From positions 1-32,894 of the forward strand of contig JAFGIU010000127.1 in assembly GCA_016929445.1 (NCBI GenBank): a DNA stretch of 32,894 nt. Direction: 5' to 3'. The notes under the pieces are model-generated. The model saw only the letters and a list, made by a program, of their open reading frames with translations, was not told where the DNA came from and searched no databases. The stretch is from Candidatus Omnitrophota bacterium (GTDB taxonomy: Bacteria > Omnitrophota > Gorgyraeia > JAFGIU01). Below are positions 7,510 through 13,859 of this stretch, in pieces. The translations under genes were made by a program, and so were the position numbers. The first letter of the stretch is position 1. Each line of letters opens with the position of its first letter.

Positions 7510-7710
7510 ATGATCGAAATCAAATACGATGGTAAAATCCGACAAATCGAACGCAGCCGGGTCTCGGTGCTGCGCCTCATTGAGCTCCTGGGCCTGCTGC
7601 CTGAAGCCGCCATTGTCATTCGAAACGGCGAAATCGCCACAGAGGACGATGTCCTGCTCGCAGGCGACGAAGTGCAGGTGATCCGGCCCATTTCCGGGGG
7701 TTCCCATTGA
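7510..7710 (+). CDS. ttuB: ThiS/MoaD-like ubiquitin-fold sulfur carrier (TtuB)
   Basis: This 66-residue beta-grasp protein of the ThiS/MoaD/TtuB family starts MIEIKYDGKIRQIE and ends RPISGGSH. The Gly-Gly (63-64) that becomes a thiocarboxylate in this family is followed by two extra residues. The gene overlaps the ttuA start, which supports a role as the sulfur donor for tRNA 2-thiolation rather than thiamin or molybdopterin synthesis. The ATG at 7510 is chosen because upstream in-frame codons run through the palindromic element and the protein then has the usual family length. The Ser-His tail would need removal before activation by an E1-like enzyme, and no such enzyme or protease is in this window. 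ThiS or MoaD remain less likely alternatives. Confidence 0.85.
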   Translation: MIEIKYDGKIRQIERSRVSVLRLIELLGLLPEAAIVIRNGEIATEDDVLLAGDEVQVIRPISGGSH

Positions 7711-8639
7711 AATGCCACCAGTGCGGGGAAAAAGCGGTCATCAAGATGCCCGCCCACCGGCTTAGCCTTTGTAAATCCCACTATATCCAATGGTTTGAAA
7801 CCTACACGCGCCGCGCCATCGACAAGTTTGAGATGATCCAAACGCACGAGAAAGTCATGGTCGCAGTTTCAGGCGGCAAAGACAGCCTCGCGCTGTGGCA
7901 TTTATTGGCCGGGCTCGGCTATGAAACCGTGGGCTTCTATATCGAGCTCGGCATCCCCGATCAAGGCTATTCCTCCAATTCCCAACTCAAGGCACAAAGC
8001 TTTGCCGAAAAAATCGGACAGAAGCTGGTGATTGCGCGAGTCGAGGAGGAGATGGGGGCCGGTATCCCCGAAATCTCCAAGAGTACCTACCGCAAGACTT
8101 GTTCCGTATGCGGGCTTTCCAAGCGCCACCTCATGAATCGCGCAGCCATGGACGAGGGGGTGGATGTACTGGCCACGGGTCATAACCTGGATGACGAAAC
8201 CGCCTCACTCTTCGGCAATATGATCAACTGGGATATCGGGTATTTAGGAAAGCAAAGCCCTGTGCTGGCTGAGAATGCCGTGGGCCTGCGCAAAAAGATT
8301 AAACCCTTTTGTTACTTCACGGAAAAACAAGTGGCCATGTACGCGCTGCTTTCGGGCATCGATTACCTGCAGCAGGACTGTCCCCATTCCGTGACTGCCA
8401 CCAGCCTGCGCTACAAAGAGATCCTCAATCAGATGGAGCACCAGTCGCCTGGAATGAAGCGGCGTTTTTTTGACCGGTATCTTCAAAATCAGGGACTTTT
8501 TCAGGCGGAGCAGACGCAGCCGGAGCTAAGGCCCTGCGCGCGTTGCGGGATGCCGACTTCAATTGAAGTGTGTTCTTATTGCAAGACGGTTGAGCGGGCG
8601 AAATGTCATTCCCGCGAAAGCGGGAATCCAGTTGGATAG
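7707..8639 (+). CDS. ttuA: TtuA-type tRNA 2-thiolation enzyme (m5U54 sulfurtransferase)
   Basis: This 310-residue PP-loop ATPase of the TtuA/TtcA/Ncs6 group adenylates and thiolates a uridine C2. An N-terminal zinc finger uses Cys3, Cys6, Cys22 and His25. The PP-loop is SGGKDS (55-60). Three cluster cysteines, Cys132 and Cys135 (CSVC) and Cys225 (DCPHS), match the 4Fe-4S ligands of TtuA. A C-terminal zinc ribbon has Cys277/280 and Cys289/292. Two zinc fingers flanking the PP-loop are typical of TtuA, which makes the 2-thiolated m5U54 of thermophile tRNA. The start is a TTG overlapping the ttuB stop by 3 nt, with GGGGG as ribosome site. The last 11 residues and the stop are encoded by the 80-bp repeat copy 2, so the tail after the zinc ribbon is repeat-derived. 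Confidence 0.9.
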   Translation: MKCHQCGEKAVIKMPAHRLSLCKSHYIQWFETYTRRAIDKFEMIQTHEKVMVAVSGGKDSLALWHLLAGLGYETVGFYIELGIPDQGYSSNSQLKAQSFAEKIGQKLVIARVEEEMGAGIPEISKSTYRKTCSVCGLSKRHLMNRAAMDEGVDVLATGHNLDDETASLFGNMINWDIGYLGKQSPVLAENAVGLRKKIKPFCYFTEKQVAMYALLSGIDYLQQDCPHSVTATSLRYKEILNQMEHQSPGMKRRFFDRYLQNQGLFQAEQTQPELRPCARCGMPTSIEVCSYCKTVERAKCHSRESGNPVG

Positions 8640-8683
8640 CTGATCAGTTTGGCAAGTGGATCCCCGCCTGCGCGGAGATGACA
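8604..8683 (+). repeat. 80-bp palindromic repeat, copy 2 (dRS3/REP-like)
   Basis: Same length, ends (TGTCAT/ATGACA) and centre as copy 1. The left hairpin is ATTCCCGC-GAAA-GCGGGAAT, which fits the ATTCCC-N8-GGGAAT pattern of neisserial dRS3 repeats. It spans the 3' end of ttuA and ends 7 nt from the convergent trmI stop, so its hairpins could act as a two-way terminator. Confidence 0.88.
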
Positions 8684-8690
8684 TACAGAT

Positions 8691-9491
8691 TTACTCAATA
8701 TTACCCGCATATACCGCAAAGAGAAGAAATTCTGTGTGCGCAGACATGTGCTGCACAGGGCGGGACTTTCCATAGCGAGGCAACCAAGGGCGCAGCAAGA
8801 GCTCCATGCCCTCGACCATCACATAGCCTGCGGCGCGCAAGGTCTCGGCCATTTGTTCCATTTGATTCACAGTCGGGTTGAGGCTTGCCAGGCGGGCACC
8901 GGGCTTGAGCACACGCTTGAGCCGCTCCACTTCTTCCCAGGGTGTGGGGATATCGAGCACTACAGCATCCACAGGATCCATCTCATAGTCGGCCTCGCGC
9001 TCACGCAACACCCATTGCACATCCCCTTCAATGCCGCTGCGCTCAAAATTCTCCTGCGCAAGCTCGAGGAAGTCCTCGCGCACATCACACGCGTAGACCC
9101 TGCCGCCAGGGCAAACGGCATTGACCAAAGCCAAGTTCAGAGCCCCGGAACCCACCCCAATTTCCAAAACCCGCTTCCCGGGCCGCAAATTATTCTTCAT
9201 GCAAATATACGCGGCTTCTTTGGGGTACACGATATTGGTGCGGCGCTTAACCTTCATCATGGCTTCTTCCACGCTGGGATGCAGAATCAGCATGGAGGCC
9301 ACATTGGTTGAGACCTGCGCGCCGTATTCCAGGCCCACAAGCTCTTCGTGCGGCAATATTCCGCGGTGAGTACTCAGCTTCCTGCCGGGAATGACCTGAA
9401 ACAAATAGGTCGAGTCGTCGTCCGTGCGGACGAGAACCGTGTCCCCGGCTTGAATGGCTGATTCCTTAACTGTACTGCTTAGCAAGTTCAC
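8691..9491 (-). CDS. trmI: TrmI-type tRNA (adenine-N1)-58 methyltransferase
   Basis: This SAM-dependent methyltransferase of 266 residues (from GTG 9491) makes m1A58 in the tRNA T-loop. An N-terminal small beta-domain (about 15-60) precedes the family-typical KRRTNIVYPKEAAYI (82-96). The SAM site is VLEIGVGSGALNLAL (108-122), and the catalytic region is DAVVLDIPTPW (near 170-180, Asp in motif IV). The C-terminal AHTEFLLFAV is also typical. The start is uncertain: GTG 9491 lies inside the small basic ORF (26-nt overlap), while homologues usually begin near the IQAGDTVLV segment. An AAGGA site sits 7 nt before an in-frame ATT there, so a rare ATT start is conceivable. It converges on ttuA, and m1A58 is known to promote 2-thiolation of m5U54 in Thermus, a functional link. 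Confidence 0.93.
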   Translation of the reverse strand: MNLLSSTVKESAIQAGDTVLVRTDDDSTYLFQVIPGRKLSTHRGILPHEELVGLEYGAQVSTNVASMLILHPSVEEAMMKVKRRTNIVYPKEAAYICMKNNLRPGKRVLEIGVGSGALNLALVNAVCPGGRVYACDVREDFLELAQENFERSGIEGDVQWVLREREADYEMDPVDAVVLDIPTPWEEVERLKRVLKPGARLASLNPTVNQMEQMAETLRAAGYVMVEGMELLLRPWLPRYGKSRPVQHMSAHTEFLLFAVYAGNIE

Positions 9492-9567
9492 GGCGGCGGG
9501 CCTTTACCCTTTTGTCACGGCGATTGCGACGCTGCCGCTTGACTACTTTTCGGTGCTGTTGTCCCAT
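9466..9567 (-). CDS. 33-residue highly basic small protein overlapping trmI
   Basis: This short ORF runs ATG 9567 to TAA 9466 and encodes 33 residues starting MGQQHRKVVKRQRRNRR and ending RRRELAKQYS. Ten Arg and five Lys make it 45% basic. An excellent AGGAGA ribosome site (9575-9580) lies 7 nt before the ATG, much better than anything at the trmI start. Its 3' end overlaps trmI, so trmI may be translated by coupling. The composition suggests RNA or ribosome binding; it resembles the tiny basic proteins (KRxRR patterns) I recall in PVC-group genomes, but no family can be assigned from sequence alone. A terminator-like hairpin lies just upstream (9598-9621). Confidence 0.7.
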   Translation of the reverse strand: MGQQHRKVVKRQRRNRRDKRVKARRRELAKQYS

Positions 9568-9597
9568 GGACGTCTCTCCTATTGCTAACTTGTACTC

Positions 9598-9621
9598 AAA
9601 AAACAGCTTGGGGTGCTGTTG
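9598..9621 (-). terminator. Intrinsic terminator after the receiver/kinase operon
   Basis: Minus strand: AACAGC-ACCCCAA-GCTGTT followed by a run of six U (overlapping the last stem pairs; 9598-9603). It would end the operon that finishes at 9742. Because it lies only 30 nt before the small basic ORF and no strong promoter is visible after it, it could also act as a leader attenuator for that ORF and trmI. Confidence 0.7.
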
Positions 9622-9682
9622 CCAAATGAACGTACAGCTTAGCATTGGGACCTGAACGGATCAAGCGAGCAATCCGGAACCG

Positions 9683-9736
9683 GGGACGGACCTTTCCTAA
9701 CTTATTTGGCAGTAAGTGGTAATTGAGACCTGTCCC
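9683..9736 (-). repeat. Imperfect palindrome related to the GGGACAGGT element
   Basis: GGGAC (9683) to GTCCC (ending 9736) with a central ACTTA-N8-TAAGT hairpin. The right arm reads GAGACCTGTCCC, identical to the arm at 7476-7487; the left arm is diverged. It sits directly after the stop of the gene at 9742. Confidence 0.5.
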
Positions 9737-9741
9737 TGCTT

Positions 9742-10959
9742 TTAGGCCTCTAAAGGAAGGGTGGCACAGACGCGTGGGAGCCCCTGGGAACCCCATTCCA
9801 CCCAGGCGGAACCCCCGTGCGCCTCAAAAATCAAGCGGGCTGTGGTTAATGCCACACCGTAGCGCTTTTCCTGGGCACCGCATAAGGCCGCGGCCTGCTC
9901 ATCCGGGCAATCCTGCCAGAAAAGCCCCTCCGCATCCTGGCTCAGCCCCCCGGGAAACTGGAGGTGGTCAAAAGCCAAAAAAATCGATGAAAAGGAATAC
10001 GCGAGTTCCAGTCTGGGTAAAGGCAACAAAGGCAATGTCTTGTGGTCTGTGAAATAGGCCTCGTTCGCCGGGACAGGCTCCTCTTCCGCGTGCGTAACAA
10101 AACTCAGGAGATTGCGCAGTGCGCAGGCAATCAACCGCGCATCCCCCTGCACTGTCGGCAGATCCGGCGGAATGCACACCTCAAGTTCCAGGGACTTTTT
10201 AGAAACCATCTGCTGCCGCTCCTTGATTAGCTTTTGAACCAAGCGCTGCAAATCCACCGGCTCGGGACGCCCCCGCAAATTGCCCTCCATGCCCGCGCTG
10301 AGCACACTCAAGGTCTCCAGCTGGGAGCGGGCGCTGTGGTAGAGAGCGATTTGGTCCTGCTTGTGCCCCAAAGATTTCTGCACCTTCTCTATCTCAGAAG
10401 CCACAACTTTTGCGCCCTTGCCCAACAAATGCCCCCAAGCCAACTTCCTCGCGTCCATGGCTTGCCGGGCCTCCTGTGCAAGCACCACCCGCTCTTCCGC
10501 ATTCTGTTTTAGATCCTGGAGCTCCTCCACCTTCCAGTGCAAATCACGCACCATCTGCTGAAGGTTGGAATTCTCCATCACCAAGTCCCGCTGATGCAAG
10601 GTCTCGCGGATCACAGGGTAAAGATCCTGGAAAGACTCGGGTATTCCCATGACCCAACAGCGCCGGGTCTGCAACATCTTTTCCACTTGGGCGCCCTGTG
10701 TATTTTGTGTCAAGAACAAGCACACTGTATCCGGGCATTCCTCCAGCACCCGGGACACAATCTGAGACCCCGATAACCGGGGCATGGCTTCCGGAACCAC
10801 TGCCAGGTCCACAGGCTGGCACCGCATTTTCTGCAAGGTCTCAAACCCATCCGCACTCTCGATGATTTTGTAGTGTTCGCGAAGCAATGTCCTGGAAAGA
10901 AGGGTGGACTGGCCGACCTTAGGGCTGGCAATTAGGATAGTTGAGGTTTGACCACTCAT
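9742..10959 (-). CDS. Pseudo-receiver plus degenerate histidine-kinase-like protein
   Basis: This 405-residue protein joins a CheY-like N-terminal domain (about 5-120) to a coiled-coil region (about 125-230) and a HATPase-like C-terminal half. The receiver lacks its phosphoacceptor: the motif normally ending in Asp reads DLAVVP, with Pro56 in its place. There is no H-box histidine in the helical region. The ATPase half keeps GDARLIACALRNLL as a weak N-box but has no clear DxGxG, and ends GVALTTARLIFEAHGGSAWVEW, a decayed G2 box. It is likely a binding or scaffold protein rather than an active kinase. It is the last gene of the riboswitch-1 operon, 14 nt after the CheY-like gene. No direct family match is claimed. 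Confidence 0.75.
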   Translation of the reverse strand: MSGQTSTILIASPKVGQSTLLSRTLLREHYKIIESADGFETLQKMRCQPVDLAVVPEAMPRLSGSQIVSRVLEECPDTVCLFLTQNTQGAQVEKMLQTRRCWVMGIPESFQDLYPVIRETLHQRDLVMENSNLQQMVRDLHWKVEELQDLKQNAEERVVLAQEARQAMDARKLAWGHLLGKGAKVVASEIEKVQKSLGHKQDQIALYHSARSQLETLSVLSAGMEGNLRGRPEPVDLQRLVQKLIKERQQMVSKKSLELEVCIPPDLPTVQGDARLIACALRNLLSFVTHAEEEPVPANEAYFTDHKTLPLLPLPRLELAYSFSSIFLAFDHLQFPGGLSQDAEGLFWQDCPDEQAAALCGAQEKRYGVALTTARLIFEAHGGSAWVEWGSQGLPRVCATLPLEA

Positions 10960-10973
10960 GGATGAGTTCCAAA

Positions 10974-11354
10974 CTAGCTGCCCTGAGACCCATTGCTGAG
11001 GACTTCTTCAACACGATGGATTAGGCTGCTCATATCAAACGGCTTCACAAAATAATCAACAGCACCGATTCGTAGCATCTTCTCTGCAAGGTCTCGATTG
11101 TCCACCGTAGTGAATACGATTACAGGAATAATCTTGGTCACTTCGCCCTGTTTCAGATGGCGGCAAACTTCATCCCCTCTCATCCTGGGAAGAAGCATAT
11201 CCAGGAGAATGAGATCTGGTGAGACCTCGCCTGCTTTCTTGAGCCCCTCGTCTCCGTCGTAGGCAACCTCGACATCGTACCCTTCGTCTTCGAACAGGGT
11301 TCGCAGCAGAGTTACTATCAGCTCACTGTCATCTACGATCAATACCTTCTTCAT
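10974..11354 (-). CDS. CheY-like single-domain response regulator
   Basis: This 126-residue receiver domain has all the key residues: acidic Asp8/Asp9 (IVDDSE), phosphoacceptor Asp52 (LILLDMLLP), Thr82/83 (VFTTVD) and Lys104 (FVKPFD). No output domain is present, so it probably signals by protein contact or as a phosphorelay intermediate. The ATG at 11354 is preferred over GTG 11357 because AGGA lies 7 nt before it. It lies between an HPt gene and a degenerate receiver-kinase gene in an operon headed by a c-di-GMP riboswitch, so phosphotransfer with the HPt protein is a reasonable inference. Confidence 0.93.
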   Translation of the reverse strand: MKKVLIVDDSELIVTLLRTLFEDEGYDVEVAYDGDEGLKKAGEVSPDLILLDMLLPRMRGDEVCRHLKQGEVTKIIPVIVFTTVDNRDLAEKMLRIGAVDYFVKPFDMSSLIHRVEEVLSNGSQGS

Positions 11355-11371
11355 CACTTATTCCTGTCGTT

Positions 11372-11698
11372 TCATCCCAAATTCAATGCGTGGACCAACT
11401 GTTCAATCTCAATGGTGGACGCGCGCGCCTTCTCCAGAAGGGCGTCAACGTCTCCGGGACCATCTTTGGCGACTGGTTTGAGTTCCAGTTCCAGAGATTC
11501 GCACTTGTCGGCAATTTCCTTGGCCTCCAGCATCAAGGCCGTACCCTTAAGCGTGTGAAGCTCACCCAAGGCACTCTCAAGGGCTTCGGTATTTCCAAAG
11601 TCTTCGGCCAAAAGAGCCCAGTCCCGCTTAAGAGTTTCGAGGCGATTCATAGCCTCATTTTGAAACATCAGTTGAAGTTTGGCTTTATCCAATGGCAT
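11372..11698 (-). CDS. HPt domain phosphotransfer protein
   Basis: This 108-residue all-helical protein has the HPt signature ELHTLKGTALML, with the phosphorylatable histidine at residue 48. HPt proteins shuttle phosphoryl groups between receivers in multistep relays. The ATG at 11698 is chosen because GAGGA lies upstream at correct spacing; an in-frame GTG at 11710 lacks such a site. It lies 17 nt before the CheY-like gene and 20 nt after the putative RHH gene. The likely donor is a histidine kinase such as that encoded at 14791-16422, but partner choice is inference. Confidence 0.85.
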   Translation of the reverse strand: MPLDKAKLQLMFQNEAMNRLETLKRDWALLAEDFGNTEALESALGELHTLKGTALMLEAKEIADKCESLELELKPVAKDGPGDVDALLEKARASTIEIEQLVHALNLG

Positions 11699-11718
11699 GG
11701 TCTTCCTCACTGCAAACC

Positions 11719-12006
11719 TTACTTTGCGCCGCCTTCATCGCCTGCCGAACCTTCCCGAGCAATTTCCTCTGAAATTCTCAACTCCAACTCGCGAACCGAA
11801 CGCACACCATGGCCATTCACACCCATACGTCTCATCGCATTGACCATGGCCGCTATGATTTTGGTTCGGGACAGCTTGGTACCCGTGGAGAAGAGGGCAT
11901 CCTTCCCGATCTCATCCAGGAAGTCCACCTGCTCTCGGTCCAGCAAGGCAATCACACGGTGCGCCAGCTTGTTGGAATGATCGTCTTGCCGCGTGACCTC
12001 ACTCAT
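11719..12006 (-). CDS. Small putative ribbon-helix-helix-like protein under riboswitch control
   Basis: This 95-residue protein starts MSEVTRQDDHSNKLAHRVIALL. The core LDREQVDFLDEIGKDALFSTGTKLSRTKIIAAMVNAM (about 22-58) has the strand-helix-helix layout, with a T/S-rich turn before KLSRTKII, of small RHH DNA-binding or chemotaxis-accessory proteins. The ATG at 12006 is chosen: AAGGGAAGG lies just upstream, and codons further upstream run through the terminator and riboswitch. It is the first gene of the operon RHH-HPt-CheY-degenerate kinase. DNA binding is a guess from layout; it may instead be a protein-interaction partner of the phosphorelay. Confidence 0.7.
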   Translation of the reverse strand: MSEVTRQDDHSNKLAHRVIALLDREQVDFLDEIGKDALFSTGTKLSRTKIIAAMVNAMRRMGVNGHGVRSVRELELRISEEIAREGSAGDEGGAK

Positions 12007-12032
12007 AGAGACCTTCCCTTCGGTGTTCAAAC

Positions 12033-12070
12033 AAAAAACCCATGGCACCGATAACGGCAACGCATGGGTT
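12033..12070 (-). terminator. Riboswitch-1 expression-platform terminator
   Basis: Minus strand: AACCCATG (12063-12070) pairs with CATGGGTT (12037-12044), with an inner GCCG/CGGT stem, followed by a U tract (six U, 12033-12038). It begins directly after the c-di-GMP aptamer and ends about 27 nt before the ATG at 12006. Confidence 0.85.
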
Positions 12071-12160
12071 CTCCGACCTTTCGGTAGCCCAACCATCCGT
12101 CCTTACATGCGGCGGATTTGTGGCTTTGCGTCCCAACCTTACGGCTGGTTTGCCTTTATC
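12071..12160 (-). promoter_or_regulatory. Cyclic-di-GMP-I (GEMM-I) riboswitch aptamer 1
   Basis: Minus strand: GGCAAACC (12147-12154), a hairpin closed by a GUAA tetraloop, then GGGACGCAAAGCC, a second arm, and a closing GGTTGGGCTACCG segment. This order and spacing are the GEMM-I consensus, including the GNRA tetraloop that docks in the second helix. A terminator follows at once, so c-di-GMP should set read-through into the RHH-HPt-CheY operon. Whether ligand turns expression on or off cannot be read safely. Confidence 0.92.
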
Positions 12161-12190
12161 GATTGTCTAACTTACCAATTTTTCATTTCA

Positions 12191-12218
12191 AATATATCAC
12201 ACTTTGTTCAACAGTCAA
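12191..12218 (-). promoter_or_regulatory. Promoter of riboswitch-1 operon
   Basis: Minus strand: TTGACT (12213-12218), 16-nt spacer, TATATT (12191-12196). Transcription would begin about 25-30 nt upstream of the aptamer. It lies right after the 3' end of the Ser/Thr kinase gene. Confidence 0.75.
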
Positions 12219-12245
12219 TCGGCACAGCAGTTTAGAGTGTCTTTT

Positions 12246-13850
12246 TTACTCCTTTAAACTCACGGGGGACTCCACTTGGTGGAGGGTTTCCCCTCTTTGC
12301 AACACCACGATCTTTCCTTCGATGCGGGTGACCAAATACCCGTTGATCACCTCACCTTGCTGGACCTGACGCCCGTCAATGAGGGCCATGGGTTGTCCGT
12401 TCTTCCAGACCACCGCATCCACCTTGGGTAAAGCAGGCTCTTCCCGCAAAATCCCGGACGGGCGACGGCCGCTCCCTTCCAACCCGGGCACATTTGCCAG
12501 AATGGGGGCCCGGAATACCCACAAGACAGCCAAAGCCGCAAAAATCAATATCAGTTTCTTGCCCAGGCCGCTCTTCTTCTTGCCTCCGTATTCAGGAGGC
12601 AAACCTCTTCGACGGCCCTTTTTTATAGGCCCCTTCGGAGGCGTGGCAGGCAACGGACCCGGAGGAAACTCTTGGTTCGCCTCCGGCACCAATTCCTTGG
12701 GTAAGGGAGGCGCAGTAAATACATTCTGATCCGGCTCTGCCTCTTTGCTCGGCTCAAACTCACTCTGCCCCGAACGGCGCGCGGCAGTGGTGGCCTCTTT
12801 AATCTCTTCCTCCAAGCGCGCCAGCAAAGCTTTGGCCTCTGTTTCACCAGGGTGCAATTTGAGAGACAAGCGCACCTGTCTCTGTGCATCATGCAAACGC
12901 CCCTGCCGGTAAAAACGCACAGCCGCTTCCAAACACTGAGCCGCCTCTTTAGCAGGATCCTGGGCCGGAGAGTTTTCAACCGGCTGTCCCGCACTCTGCG
13001 GCACGTAGTTCACTGAAACCATCGGCCCGGGGGCGCTAATACTCTGTCCGGGAACTGCAGACAGACGTCTGATTTCCTCCATGAGAGTCGCCACGTCCTG
13101 ATACCGGTGATCTGCATTCTCTTCAAGACACTTCAGAATCACTCCGCGAAGCTTACCCTGGATTTGCTCCGGCCGGATAATACGCGGGCTTTCACCTGTG
13201 AGGGCTTCATAGAGTGTGGCCCCAAAGGAATAGATATCACTGCGAAAATCGACTTGTTCATCTCCCCGCCTCTGCTCCGGTGACATGTAATCCAAAGTCC
13301 CGGAGGAGGTCCCGCCAAAACCGCCGGCATCCTTGCCCGCAAAGGCAAAGCGCGCCAATCCAAAGTCCACAAGTTTGGGCATCCCGGAGGGATCCATCAG
13401 AATATTGCTGGGTTTGATATCCAAATGCACAATGCCGCGCCGGTGAGCGTAGTCCAGGGCCCGGCAAATATCGTGGGCATGCGAGAGAACCTCTTCAGGA
13501 TCCAAACCGCCTTGCTGTGTGATCTTCTGTTTGAGGGTCCCCCCCCGCACGTACTCCATGGCGATATAACACCCGTCGTCATCCGTATCCACGTCAAAGA
13601 CCTGCACAATACCCGGATGCTGCAGGCTCGCAATGGACTTGGCCTCGCGCAACATGACTTCCAAGGCCGCGGGATTGGAGGCAAAGGCCGGACGCAAACG
13701 CTTTAGAGCAATGACGCGGTCCAGGCGATTGTCCCGGGCGCGATACACAATGCCCATCCCTCCCTCAGAGATGCTCTCCAAAATGGAATAACGGTCTCCT
13801 GGATCCTTGCGATCCTGCGGTTCTTTCTGCGGATCTGAATTCTCGTCCAC
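12246..13850 (-). CDS. Membrane Ser/Thr protein kinase with TPR-like segment and GspC/PilP-like periplasmic tail
   Basis: This protein of about 534 residues has a Hanks-type kinase domain (about 20-265). It has a Gly loop EGGMGIVYRA, IALK lysine (about 50), catalytic HLDIKPSN (Leu replaces the HRD arginine), VDFG and SPE. Then come a TPR-like pair of helices (about 300-350), a Pro/Glu-rich linker, a basic stretch and one membrane helix (about 432-448). Outside the membrane, about residues 478-520 (AVVWKNGQPMALIDG, GYLVTRIEGKIVVLQRGE) look like the small beta domain of GspC/PilP-type secretion proteins. The start is GTG 13850, 5 nt after AAGGAG; a GTG at 13856 would touch that site. Last gene of the riboswitch-2 operon. 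The fold of the tail is an inference. Confidence 0.9.
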   Translation of the reverse strand: MDENSDPQKEPQDRKDPGDRYSILESISEGGMGIVYRARDNRLDRVIALKRLRPAFASNPAALEVMLREAKSIASLQHPGIVQVFDVDTDDDGCYIAMEYVRGGTLKQKITQQGGLDPEEVLSHAHDICRALDYAHRRGIVHLDIKPSNILMDPSGMPKLVDFGLARFAFAGKDAGGFGGTSSGTLDYMSPEQRRGDEQVDFRSDIYSFGATLYEALTGESPRIIRPEQIQGKLRGVILKCLEENADHRYQDVATLMEEIRRLSAVPGQSISAPGPMVSVNYVPQSAGQPVENSPAQDPAKEAAQCLEAAVRFYRQGRLHDAQRQVRLSLKLHPGETEAKALLARLEEEIKEATTAARRSGQSEFEPSKEAEPDQNVFTAPPLPKELVPEANQEFPPGPLPATPPKGPIKKGRRRGLPPEYGGKKKSGLGKKLILIFAALAVLWVFRAPILANVPGLEGSGRRPSGILREEPALPKVDAVVWKNGQPMALIDGRQVQQGEVINGYLVTRIEGKIVVLQRGETLHQVESPVSLKE

Positions 13851-13859
13851 ACTCACTCC

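Noticed and set aside
11719-12096. Longer form of the putative RHH protein starting at 12096
   Set aside because: The extra 30 codons cover the riboswitch 3' end and terminator and have no ribosome site; ATG 12006 has AAGGGAAGG just upstream.
12214-12262. Possible terminator after the Ser/Thr kinase gene (AGTTTA/TAAACT)
   Set aside because: The stem is interrupted and no U tract follows. The bases overlap the promoter region of the riboswitch-1 operon.
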